A stretch of DNA of 15,622 nucleotides from Cerioporus squamosus (Eukaryota > Basidiomycota > Agaricomycetes > Polyporales > Polyporaceae): contig JABYQS010000678.1 in assembly GCA_022592435.1 (NCBI GenBank), positions 1-15,622 on the forward strand, read 5' to 3'. A program made the translations under genes and the position numbers. Below, in pieces: positions 1 to 8,934 of the stretch (position 1 is its first letter; every line of letters starts with the position of its first letter). The notes under the pieces were generated by a model, which had not been told where the DNA came from, did no database searches, and worked only from the letters and a program-made list of their open reading frames with translations.

Positions 1-274
1 TGTATCGTCCCATGAACCTCAGGAAGTGGTTCAATTTGCGAACAACTCGAGGTTTGCGGAAGTCGAGAAGTCCTATCGCAGCATCTCGTAGCATCCAGCA
101 GACACTCGCGTATGCTTTCCTGCTCTCGGAGTCCCAATGATCCTCCTGCAGATACTCGAAGATCATACCCAGGAGCTCTAGTGGAAGCTTAAGTAACGAA
201 GTTCGGGCGGGTTTGACATCCTCTGTTGGGTCTGGACCCTGGATTCTTGGAGCTTTCTTAAGCCGAAGAGCCAT
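1..274 (-). CDS. A1: F-box protein, N-terminal part, cut by window edge
   Basis: Reading the minus strand from the ATG at 274 gives 91 codons without a stop up to the window edge, so the rest of the gene lies outside. The protein has a basic N-terminus (MALRLKKAPRI), then an F-box core at about residues 30-45 (LPLELLGMIFEYL), and matches gene C (start 6839) along its whole visible length, including the PDPTE and LNHF.FM blocks. F-box proteins bind Skp1 and bring substrates to an SCF ubiquitin ligase; the substrate-binding part is not visible here. The start is set by alignment with gene C and by the shared leader just upstream. No lesion is seen in the visible part. Family assignment is firm through the paralogues; the substrate is unknown. 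Confidence 0.75.
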   Translation of the reverse strand, partial: MALRLKKAPRIQGPDPTEDVKPARTSLLKLPLELLGMIFEYLQEDHWDSESRKAYASVCWMLRDAAIGLLDFRKPRVVRKLNHFLRFMGRY

Positions 275-981
275 GGTGAGGTGTGGGATGGTGGTTGCGG
301 GATGAGTTCGAGCGTCTATACAAACGAACACGATATCGGCATAGTCGGAACGGGCGCGGCAGGATACCCTATTGTTCGACATTTCGGGCAGTCTTGAGCC
401 CCTCTGCGAGTGCTCTAACATGAAGTAAACGGTGCTGTCCCCAGTATGCGTTGTGACTCGTAGGAAAGCCCGCTATGTCGCTGAACTTATATCGCATTTC
501 CATTACTCACAGTATACAGGCAGTTCGTGTCAACAGGAATAATGCATGGAGAGGAAGCAGTAAGTACAACCGAGATGCCCTACTTATGCAAGTACAGTAG
601 CGGTCCGGAACAAGTAGGGGAGCCGCTCACCGTCACGGACAGAGTAATAAAGAGTAATCCGACATTGTGGTGGTTAAGGCAAGACGGCATGCGCAACGTG
701 GGCGAGGCGATGGGCGGAGAGGGATGCGATGGTTGCGGGAGATACATATGGAGCAGATGATCGAGTCCATGACGACGGGAGTCTGAGGGATGCGGCGCGG
801 GAGGGATCGCGAGGAGGTCGAAGGGCGTCGATGTTACGCGAAACCGGAGTTCTGGAGATAGGGCATGCGAAGCAGCCGCGGAGCCAGATGAGGGTCGCGA
901 GCGACGCGTCTGAGATAGCCGTATGCATCACCAGGAAAGCGGCTACATGGCCGACCAGGATGCGGGCGCGACGGAAGGACT
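275..981. other. Spacer between A1 and B1 (A1 promoter and leader, B1 3' flank)
   Basis: No convincing coding region. The whole stretch aligns with the spacer between C and B2 (6840-7525). Two parts are kept best: the A1-proximal part, including the 20-nt block ataccctattgttcgacatt at 364-383 (identical at 6937-6956), and the B1-proximal part from about 890. Short open frames on both strands are not preserved between the two copies, which argues against a gene. No TATA box is evident near A1. Confidence 0.6.
306..318 (-). promoter_or_regulatory. Shared leader/promoter element of the F-box genes (A1 copy)
   Basis: Sense-strand TAGACGCTCGAAC, 32 nt before the A1 start codon, followed by a CCACCATC tract. 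The same element lies before B1, C (one mismatch) and B2 (one mismatch). It may be core promoter or 5' UTR. Confidence 0.45.
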
Positions 982-2335
982 TCAACAACGCATATACGAG
1001 TAGTTCCCATCTTTGAGCTTCAGGAGACCGCTCGCGTGGAGGTTGGGCAGCGCACGGCGGGCAGCGTCCGCGCACTTCTCCCAATAGCGGTCCTTCCGTG
1101 TCAAGTCGTCAGTAGGCTTGATGTGAAGCTGGAAGTCTTTCAAATGAGGGAAACGGGCCTGCGTAACGACCTTGTCAATCGCTTGCAGCTTGAGCACGAC
1201 CCTGTTCCCGAGAGTAGTCGGGCGCGGGAGGTCGTACAACATGAGGGCGATATGACGAAGGGTCGGAGGGGCGTAATGGACAAGGATGTCGACCACGACG
1301 TGGCTGACCGCTTTCTCCGGTCTCGCCTGCGGAATGTAGATCGGCAAAGTGAGACTCTCGAGCTTCTTGCACGCTTGTATGTTGAGAAGAGTGAAGTCTG
1401 CAGTGTTCAGAGAAACTTTGTCGGGAACACACGAGAGGCAGAGTAAGTATGCGGGCGGGACATACCATCGAGAGGGTTCAACCATTCCGCCCTGTCCTTA
1501 TAGCTGTATGGCGGATCAGCGATGACCGTCAATGCGGTGATGTTGCTGCCGACACGTTCGAACATCGTTGTATACGCTCGCAGGGTATCCCTGGAGTCAT
1601 ACTCGATCCACATGCTCCGCAGCGAGTTCCTTGCAAGGGTCTTCGACAGAACATCCACCACTGGCGCTATGGGCTTCGTCCGGGAACACCACTTGGACAC
1701 TCGGATGCTCTCGACAGCAGGCAACCCCGCCAGGCGTCGGACATCAAATGAGTCTTCGCCGTAATCTCCTTCCGAGATCCGCAGAAGCAGATCCTTTGGC
1801 TCAACCAGAGAGAGAAGATACATGACACCAGGAATGTATGATTTAGCGCGAGGATAGAAATTGCGACTAAATGTGAGACCCAAGAGGCGCAAAGGCGACA
1901 CCTTCAGATCCCTTGCATCGTCGCAAGCTGGCAATGGTACTCGGATGGATCCTTCAAGATGGAGGGAAGAGAGTGTCGGGAAGAGGAGTTTCATATGATC
2001 GATGACCTTCGCATCGGTGACCGAATCGCGCAGGTGGAGAACGGTGATGGTCTGGCCGATGCGGGGGTGGTTTCGCATGAAAGCGAGGAGGTGAGCGAGG
2101 TCGTCCACTTTGGGACATGGATATTGAAGGTACTCAACCGCGACTTCGCGTAGCGTCCGGTAGGTCAATGAGCAGGGCTTCACGTACCACTCCCGGCGCA
2201 CCTGCAACATGATCATGTGCAGGAGCTCCATGGGAAGGTCAGTGATGTTGCATAGTTTGTCTTGCGCGCCTCCACCAATTCTTCAGCCTTGCCTTTGCGT
2301 TTGACTGCGACCGTTTCCTTAGCGCGAGGTGCCAT
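982..2335 (-). CDS. B1: F-box/LRR-like protein, apparent 1-nt frameshift in the F-box
   Basis: Two exons: 2335-1466 and 1397-982, with a 68-nt intron (GTATGT...CTGCAG) in phase 1, at the same place as in B2 and C. The ATG at 2335 aligns with the B2 start (MAPRAKE versus MAHRTKN), but between 2231 and 2335 one base is missing near 2246 (gtgatgttg here, gtgatggttc in B2), so the reading frame is lost just before the F-box core. From the internal Met at 2231 (MELLHMIM) an intact 393-residue frame runs to the stop; that form lacks the N-terminal half of the F-box. If the lost base is an error, the protein is 428 residues. The rest is leucine-rich without a clear repeat period, and ends in the family tail (ACKKLESL, PTTLGNR, QARFPHL). 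Likely a substrate receptor of an SCF ubiquitin ligase; substrate unknown. True pseudogene, shortened protein or sequence error cannot be separated here. Confidence 0.6.
2246..2250 (-). other. Apparent 1-nt loss in B1
   Basis: Aligned with B2, one G of a GG pair (plus strand) is missing at about 2246. From 2335 to 2231 there are 104 nt, not a multiple of three, while the equivalent B2 segment is 99 nt with two codons fewer. Confidence 0.6.
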
Positions 2336-2408
2336 CGGAGAATCCTATGCGGTCGTGGTGGTCGTCGTCGTGATAGTCGTGGTCCTCGTGTCGTGGTTGC
2401 GGGAAGAC

Positions 2409-2421
2409 GTTCGAGCGTCTA
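2409..2421 (-). promoter_or_regulatory. Shared leader/promoter element (B1 copy)
   Basis: Sense-strand TAGACGCTCGAAC, identical to the A1 copy, 74 nt before the ATG at 2335. The DNA between it and the ATG is an expanded, imperfect CCA/CGA triplet tract (about 2347-2395), longer than in the other members. Confidence 0.45.
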
Positions 2422-3819
2422 TGGACATGGACGGCACCGGCAGTAACAAACCCGCTTGAGCGCTTCCAACTTGTAAGACTTGACTTTGACCTCGATTTAT
2501 TAAGCTGGCGACTTTTGCCAGTAGTCCGTCGGTAACAAGTCTGACTGATACTTACTCATTACTTCGCCAGGTAGATAGACCCCCTACTCGTCCGCCTTGG
2601 AAGAAGACTAAGCAGTCACGTAGTACGGCAGTCGACGCGGAACCATCCCCTGTGTTAAGTGTAAAAGGTCCGGAGATGCACTGTACGCCAAGATTCACTC
2701 AGGTTCAGCTACGGGGACCGGGTGCATCTTTGCCATCGATGACTTCCTCTAGGCTCTTCCATAGTGAACCAGCCGCCGATGCTTCCCATGTTGTCGCCCC
2801 CCTCACCACCCCGGGGCCCGAACACGTCAAATCGATTGGCCGCGATCCGTCAACACGTCTCGAGCTGCTGATTGTGGCCTGCAACAATCTCACTGATAGA
2901 AACAGCAACCAACTGCAGCACCCATGGTCTCGCCCGGTCGACCCTGCGACATATTTGCGTCAAGCAGGCGGCCGAGATAGTCAAGCGCTGTCGTGCACGC
3001 AAAAAGTGCGATCTACTTCGTTGTTCCGCTGGCATACCGCGTTCAAGCGGTTCTTCGCGCTGGTGAACCTAGACTCGGACGTAGTCGATGCTCTGCAGGA
3101 GGTCAGACGATCAATCTGCAAACTCTTACGAGTATCGTGACATCGCTGACTCACTTCGCTCTCAGTGCCTGTGAACTCGACGACTTCCGAAGAGCCGTGG
3201 GGTTCGGCACTGGATTCTCCCCTCCGTTTCAAGGGATGCGCAACGCATCGGAGGGTGCTGCCAGTGCCACGGCGGTACTCGGATGGTAGAAGATCGGCAG
3301 AAAGCAGTCGGCGCCTGTGTAGGTTCGGCCTCAAGGTTCGAGAGGTGCAGGCGAAGGCGCCCTCAATTTTGGGGATTGTACGGACAACGCTCGAGTCACC
3401 ACGAAGGTCTGGTCCGAGGTTCTGCAGTTCCCAGCCAGCGCGATAGACAGCTCACGTGTACCTCAGACCGCGCTGACACGATGCGTAAGTTCATGGCTGG
3501 CATATGGAATTGATACCTGCGTACTCATGACCCTCTTACACTCACGCTGCCGACAGTTGGGCGGACAGATCACGTCTTCAACAACTGGTCTGAGTTGGCC
3601 TCGTGGCCTGTGTAACGTACAAACTCGTACGTCCTTGGCATGGTTATGCTCTCCTCTCGAAAGACATATAGCGGTCGCTGATTAGTCTTGATGACAGACT
3701 CAAGCGGTCCACAAGAACTTTTCGCGCATAAATCGCGTATTTGTGTAGAACATATACCACTATTCGTCAGTACTCTCCTGCCATCCTGGAACTAGCCTGT
3801 AGCCTCTGCTAGAATTTCG

Positions 3820-3847
3820 CTGGTAAGTTCTATCTGGTAAGTTCTAT
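3820..3847. repeat. Perfect 14-bp tandem duplication
   Basis: ctggtaagttctat occurs twice back to back. It looks like a replication-slippage duplication in noncoding DNA. Each unit contains a GTAAGT donor-like sequence, but no exon is seen beside it. Confidence 0.85.
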
Positions 3848-4140
3848 CCCCGATGATCATGTGTCACCAAGGCAAGACGCGTTAACTAGGGCATTTGGAA
3901 TGGATGTTCCCTGCGCATCTGACTCTGCTCATTCATGCTGTCTACACCACAATTCTTGGAGTATTTGGTCGCTACACGTACCAGAGTCTGTCGCGCGCAT
4001 ACTCACAACCCACCATCTATCATGCCGTTCGTACTGCGACTATGTTTGGATACCAGTGGTGAGTACTCGAGTGCAGACACCGTTGCGCAGGGAGCTGCTA
4101 ATGGAGGTTAACAGTATCGGAGTCAGGCTTTTCCCGGTGA

Positions 4141-4176
4141 GTGATTAGGCCTAGGCAGCTGCCAAGTACTAATCAC
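4141..4176. repeat. Inverted repeat with nested palindrome
   Basis: gtgattag (4141-4148) pairs with ctaatcac (4169-4176) around a 20-nt centre that contains the palindrome ggcagctgcc (4154-4163). It lies about 120 nt upstream of the TATA box of the plus-strand gene. No target-site duplication or transposon end is seen; role unknown. Confidence 0.6.
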
Positions 4177-4293
4177 TCAGCATCACTGTCATTCCTTCAC
4201 GTACATACCGAAGATCGTTGAACACGTCGACGGGAAGACTCGCTGAATGGGACGAAACGTAACCTAGTAGCAGGCGGGTTAACGCCCTTCCAG

Positions 4294-4300
4294 TATAAAA
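4294..4300 (+). promoter_or_regulatory. TATA box of the gene at 4380
   Basis: TATAAAA followed by TAAG, 86 nt before the ATG at 4380, with a C/T- and CA-rich leader (about 4345-4378) between them, a common arrangement in basidiomycete promoters. Confidence 0.6.
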
Positions 4301-4379
4301 TAAGTGACCTCGTCACCTTCACCGATCTCAGGACCTTGCAGTCCTTACTACACCCACTACAACCTCTCCTCTCGTGCAA

Positions 4380-5184
4380 ATGACTACCTACCAGGTTCGT
4401 CTCAAAAAACCAGGATCGCCGATCATCGACCTCGGCCCTCCCAAGTACGCGAGCCGCGAATCGAAAGGTGTCTGGGCGAACCCGCTCCCCGACAACCCGA
4501 AGTCGCTTTGGAAGATCTACACCAATCAAAAGACTTTCACGCAGGCTTACAAAGATATGGTGGAAGCCGACAGGAGAGGTCTTCCCGTCCCCGCATTCCT
4601 CGGCATCCCAGTGCCGGCGAACGCCACTATGAACGGAAACCCCGTCCCTGCATTCGAAGGCATGCTCGCTCCCCCCACTGACGGCATCCCCATCCCCACA
4701 CCCGACAACCTGTCCATCTCCACACTCGATGGCATCCCCGTCCCTACGCTCGCCGACGACCGCGCATACCAGTTTCGATCGGGCCCCACTGCCGCGTGGG
4801 AGGATGCCTACATCTTGCAGACCGCTACGGCGGATACTGAGAACAGCCGGTTCTTCGCGATGAGTCAAACTGGAAAGAAGACCGTGTGGAAGACCTGGCT
4901 GTACGAGTTAGATCTCGTCAAAGACAAGGCTGTCTTGGACAAGTGAGCATGCCAGCGCCTTGCAGACCGTAGCGCATGATCACTGACGGTGATGCTACAG
5001 GGCTCGTGCTGCCGCGCAAGCAGCCGCAGATATCGGGCTCCGCGACCCGCAGGGCTTCCTCGACAAGAACCGTCGCGAGCCGGTGCTTTTCATTGACGTT
5101 CACCTCGCCAGTCCGCCGTCCCCAGGCGCGAACGAGATGCTAGAGCAGATCGTAGAGCGGATGAATGGACCCACCGTGAATTAA
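4380..5184 (+). CDS. Unknown protein with Gly-Ile-Pro-Val-Pro repeats, two exons
   Basis: Exons 4380-4942 and 5001-5184 join in frame across a 58-nt intron (GTGAGC...CTACAG, phase 2) and give 248 residues ending in TAA. I do not recognise the family. Residues 1-66 are polar and basic (starting MTTYQVRLKK; aromatic pair in VWANP and LWKIY). Residues 67-124 are a degenerate repeat rich in G-[ILN]-P-[VI]-P-[AT]. Then comes a mixed charged segment (AAWEDAYIL, KKTVWKTWLYELDLV). The second exon begins with an alanine run (ARAAAQAAADIGL) and ends in an acidic, probably helical tail. There is no signal peptide or membrane segment, so it is probably intracellular. It is the only confidently called plus-strand gene and sits alone between the two F-box gene pairs. 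A TATA box, a leader and clean splicing support a real, intact gene. Confidence 0.75.
4578..4752 (+). repeat. Proline-rich repeat region inside the unknown gene
   Basis: Codons 67-124 contain about six imperfect copies of a GIPVP-like pentapeptide (GLPVP, GIPVP, GNPVP, GIPIP, GIPVP) at irregular spacing. At DNA level they are variants of ggcatccccgtccc. Repeat number probably varies between alleles. Confidence 0.7.
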
Positions 5185-5186
5185 CG

Positions 5187-5260
5187 GTGAGTCAGAGCTT
5201 CTCGACGGCGACTTAGTAGACGACCTTTATGTACTGACTGAGTTGCTCTTGTCTCACTAG
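5187..5260 (+). other. Probable 3' UTR intron, 2 nt after the stop codon
   Basis: GTGAGT at 5187 begins two bases after the TAA (5182-5184). A branch-point-like tactgac (about 5232-5238) and an acceptor tctcactag ending at 5260 complete a 74-nt intron. Being so close to the stop, it should not trigger nonsense-mediated decay by the usual 50-nt rule. Transcript data are needed to confirm it. Confidence 0.5.
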
Positions 5261-5470
5261 AGTTCGCATGGGGCGCACGAGTACACAATCCATGACATTT
5301 GTTATCACAGAGCACGTACGATGTATCAGATTGCAGCTTGACAGAATGTCTACTGAGGTTACTACACTGTCTTAAATTCCTTCGAGTACTGGAGCTCGAA
5401 CCCGCGCGAGGACAGGTGGATATAGTCGACAAGTGGAAGCAATGGGAATGATACGGGAGTCCGACGATCA

Positions 5471-6839
5471 TCACCACTCTTTCACGCGGACGTCCAAAAC
5501 CCCGAGAGCGTGAAGGCCGGGCAGCGTGCGGAGAGCGGCTTCGCGACACTTCTTCGTGCAGTGCGCCTTGCGACCCAGCTCGCGAGTGGGTTCCACGCGA
5601 AGCTCGAACTGCTGCAAGTTCGGGAACCGCGCCTGCGTGATGACCTTGTCGAACTCCTGTAGCTTGAGCACGGACCTGTTCCCGAGTGTCGTCGGGCGCT
5701 CGAGATCCCGAATGTCAATGGTGACCTTGCGGAGGGTCGGCGGGGCGTAGTTGGCCAAGAGGCCGGCGCCGACGTAGCTCAGGGCCTTCTGTGACTTGTC
5801 TCGCGGTCGGACGTAGATGGGCAGGTAGAGGCTCTCGAGCTTTTTGCACACTCGGATGTCGAGTAGAGCCCAATCTGAGGAGCATGATGAGAAGAGACGT
5901 CGTTAGGCACGTGGAGTACACTGAAAACGTGATTTGACACTCACCATCGAGTGGATCTGACCACTGCTTCCTTCTCTTCATGTCCCAGAGTGGCACAGGC
6001 ACATTGATTGCCAGATTCGTAACGTTCCCTCCGATGCGCTCCAATAAGGTGCTGAGCGCACGCAACGACGGCTTCGTGTCGTACTTCGCCGTGACGCTCT
6101 GCAGGCATTCCGGAGCGAGAGTTACCGACAACGCGTCCAGGACATTCGATATCGATTTCTTGGGAGTCTCCCAGAAGTGGAACCGGAGGACCTGGACGAC
6201 GGGGGTCGCAGCGAGACAGCTGGGCTCGAACTTGTCTCTGAAGCAGATGCCATTATCCATCCGCACGTCTAGGGTCTTCGGAGCGAGCAGGGAGAGGATG
6301 TGCATCATGCCGGACAGGGACCACTGGCTGCCCGAGTTCGATGCGCGCCCGGGCCTCACCGGGCTGCACTCTATGATCAAGGTCTCCAGCTGCATTGGCA
6401 CCGGCGCAGTCTCCGAGTCAGACTGCGGGTGGTGGTAGGGATATGGCGGGAAGCAGGAGATGTTGGCGAGTGTGAGTGATGTGAGGGTAGGGAAAAGCCG
6501 CGTGAGCTCGCGCACGAGCTTCGCGTCCAGGGGCATGTTGGACAGATGAATAGACCGGACCGTCTTCGGGAGCGGGCTATGTTGTTGCATGAATCCCAGG
6601 AAGTGGTTCAAGTTGTCCACTCGAGGAGTCCTGTATTCGAGATATTCCACCGCGACCTCTCGCAGCTCCCGGCAGACGTTCATATATGCCAACCTGCATC
6701 GCCAAAAATCATTCCGCCGATACTCGAAGATCATATGCAGGACCTCTGGTGGAAGGTCGAGTAACGAAGTTGGGGTCTTGACAACCTCTGTTGGGTCCGG
6801 ATTCTCGATTCTGCGAGCTTTCTTAGCACGGCGAACCAT
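5471..6839 (-). CDS. C (A2): intact F-box/LRR-like protein
   Basis: Exons 6839-5945 and 5874-5471 join across a 70-nt intron (GTGAGT...CCTCAG, phase 1) to give 432 residues with no lesion. An upstream in-frame Met (6890) exists, but the Met at 6839 (MVRRAKKARR) aligns with the starts of A1 and B2 and lies just after the shared leader. The F-box is at about residues 26-72 (LLDLPPEVLHMIFEY, then VCRELREVAVEYL). It is followed by leucine-rich sequence with LRR-like strands (RSIHLSNMPLD, LTSLTLANIS) and the family tail encoded by exon 2 (VCKKLESLYLPIYV, RPTTLGNRSVLKLQ, QARFPNLQQF). F-box proteins link Skp1-Cullin-Rbx ligases to substrates; the LRR-like part probably chooses the target, which is unknown. 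It is the partner of A1 in the duplicated unit. Confidence 0.85.
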
Positions 6840-7525
6840 GGCGAGTGGGAGATGGTGGTGGTTGTAGGATGAGTTTGAGCGTCTACACAAACGAACATGA
6901 TATCGGCAGAGTCGGAACTTCGGGCACGGCAGGCAGATACCCTATTGTTCGACATTCCGGGCAGTCTTGAGCTCCCGGTCTGCGACTGCTTGGTTGAACA
7001 TGGATCGGAGGATGCTACCGCTAGAATACGTTGCGACCCGCACGGAAAGCCCACTATGTCGTAGAACCTATACGGTTTCACTTCCATTATTCACAGTATA
7101 CAAGCAGTTCATGTAGACAAGAATGATGTAGTGGGAGGAAGTAGCGTCTACGACGGAAATGCCCTAATCATGCATGCACAGTAGTGGTATGGAACGAGCG
7201 GAGGAACCGCTTCCCACCACTGACAGAGTAGTCCGACACCCTGGTGGTTAGGACAAGACGGCATGCATAACGTGGGTGAGCGGATGGGCGGAGAGAGATG
7301 CGATGGTTTCGGGAGAGACATATGGAGCCGGGTGATTGAGTCCATAACGACGAGAGGGAGGCAGCGCGGGTGGTTTTGGAAGGAGGTCGAGAGGCGTCGT
7401 CGTTACGCGAAATCGGGGCTCTCGAGGTAGCAGATGAGGGTCGCGAGCGACGCGTCCAATAGCCGCATGCATCACCAGGAAAGGGGCTACATGGCCTACC
7501 AGCGTGCGGGCGCGACGGAAGGACT
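6840..7525. other. Spacer between C and B2 (C promoter and leader, B2 3' flank)
   Basis: Second copy of the A1-B1 spacer (275-981), collinear over its length with small indels. No coding region is conserved between the two copies. No TATA box is evident near C; the best-conserved promoter-side block is at 6937-6956. Confidence 0.6.
6873..6885 (-). promoter_or_regulatory. Shared leader/promoter element (C copy)
   Basis: Sense-strand TAGACGCTCAAAC (one mismatch to the A1 and B1 copies), 34 nt before the ATG at 6839, followed by ACCACCACCATC. Confidence 0.45.
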
Positions 7526-8873
7526 TCACCGACGCATATACGAGTAGTTCCCGTCTTTGAGCTTCAGGAGACCGCGCGCGTGGAGGCTGGGCAGCGCACG
7601 GCGGGCAGCATCCGCGCACTTCTCCCAATAGCGGTCCTTCCGTGTCAAGTCGTCAGTAGCCTTGATGCAAAGCTGAAACGTTTCCAGATGAGGGAAACGG
7701 GCCTGCGTGGCGACCTTGTCGAACTCTTGAAGCTTCAGCACGGTCCTGTTCCCAAGCGTGGTCGGGCGGCGTAGGTCGTGCAGCTTGATGGTGATGTGGC
7801 GTAGGGTCGAAGGGGCGTAATGGACAAGAACACCGGTGGCGACGAGGCTGACCGCTTTCTCCGGTTTCGCCTGCGGAATGTAGATGGGCAAAGTGAGGCT
7901 CTCGAGCTTCTTGCACGCTTGTATATTGAGGAGAGTGAAGTCTGCAGCGTGAAAAAACTCGTTAGATCCTGTGCTCCCTCAACGATGCAGGTGCGTGACA
8001 AGAACTAACCGTCAAAAGGGTTCACCCAGTATTCCCTGTCCTTGTAATAGAACGGCGCATCGGCGACGACTGTCAGAGTGGTGATGTTGCGACCGACACG
8101 TTCGAACATCGTGTGGTATGCTCGCAGGGTGTCCTTGGAGTCATACGCAATCCACATCTTCCGTAAGCAATCCGCGGAAAGGGTCTTCGACAGAGCATCG
8201 ATGGCTCGCGCCATGTGCTTGATGGGCTGGCCAGACCATCGAGACACTTGAATGCTCTCGACAGCAGAGGGTCGCGCCAGGCATTTAGCGTCGAACAATT
8301 CCTCGCCGTAGTCGACATCTGCGATGTACAAGTGTAGGTGGTGCAGCTCGAGCAGGGAGAGAAGATACATCATGCAGGAATGAACGATGGCGCGCCCGAG
8401 CGTTGTCCGAGTGTCATATCCGAGAGGCGTAAGGGCGAAGAGGTTAATTCCCCTGCATCTTCACGAAGTGGCTGCGGATCACAGAGGACTTGATCGAGGT
8501 CGAAGGAATGAAGATTCGGGAGGAGCTGTTTCATGTCGCTCACGACCTTCACATCGGTGAGTGGGCCGCGCACGATGAGATTTGTGACGGTCTTGCAGAT
8601 TCGTGGATGGTTTCGTACGAAGGTGAGGAAAGCGGCCACATCTTCTAAGTTAACCCATCTGTATCGCAGATACTCGACCGCGACGTCGCGTAGCGTCCGG
8701 CAGGTCAACGAGCAGGGCTTCACGGCGTACCACTCCCGGCGCACCTCCGACATGATCATGTGCAAGAGTTCCGCCGGAAGGTCTGTGATGGTTCGGTAGG
8801 AGATCTTGCCCGCCTTGTTCAGCTCATCAGAGACGCGCTTTACCGCTACTGCGTTCTTGGTGCGATGTGCCAT
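7526..8873 (-). pseudogene. B2: F-box/LRR-like gene, apparent 1-nt frameshift in exon 1
   Basis: Exons 8873-8010 and 7941-7526, with a 68-nt intron (GTTAGT...CTGCAG, phase 1) at the family position. The start (MAHRTKNAVAVKR) and F-box (about residues 30-77, ITDLPAELLHMIM) are intact. The frame ends at a TGA at 8370-8372, after APSFIPA, and continues in another frame at MMYLLSLLE. Aligned with B1 (IPGVMYLL) and C (SGMMHILSLL), one G of a GG pair is missing near 8372-8375 (sense CCTGCATG; expected CCTGGCATG). The exons sum to 1280 nt, one short of 427 codons, so an intact form would have 426 residues. The last exon is nearly identical to that of B1. It may be a true pseudogene giving a truncated 167-residue F-box-only protein, or intact with a sequence error. 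Likely role as for C. Confidence 0.6.
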
Positions 8874-8921
8874 AGAGGAGAAGGCGATGGTGGTGGTGGT
8901 GGTGTTGCTGGTCGGAAGTGG

Positions 8922-8934
8922 TTCGAGCGCCTAG
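8922..8934 (-). promoter_or_regulatory. Shared leader/promoter element (B2 copy)
   Basis: Sense-strand TAGGCGCTCGAAC (one mismatch), 49 nt before the ATG at 8873. A pure CCA run of six units (about 8887-8904) lies between it and the ATG. Similarity to the B1 upstream region ends soon after this element. Confidence 0.45.

Larger units (their letters stand above)
2441..4290. other. Long stretch without a convincing gene
   Basis: No frame shows a family match with proper splice sites. The longest frame (2652-3140, plus, 162 codons) has no recognisable domain. Two short translated stretches recall fungal Zn2Cys6 zinc clusters: PCVKCKRSGDA at about 2650-2682 and KRCRARKKCD at about 2983-3012. They lie in separate places, each lacks a cysteine or one spacing residue, and no frame joins them. 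This may be a decayed transcription-factor gene, or chance. The stretch also holds a 14-bp tandem duplication and a hairpin. Confidence 0.45.

Noticed and set aside
527..760. Possible small gene in the A1-B1 spacer
   Set aside because: The frame is not kept in the duplicate spacer at 6840-7525.
1036..1446. 136-codon plus-strand frame
   Set aside because: It is antisense to the conserved last exon of B1, whose spliced product matches three paralogues.
4141..4176. Hairpin as a transposon end or bacterial-type terminator
   Set aside because: There is no matching second end, target-site duplication or transposase, and the window is eukaryotic.
5980..6438. 152-codon plus-strand frame
   Set aside because: It is antisense to the intact exon 1 of gene C and has no recognisable domain.
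6839..6890. Upstream Met of gene C at 6890 as start
   Set aside because: The 17 extra residues would come from the shared leader and CCA tract, and A1, B1 and B2 align their starts with 6839.
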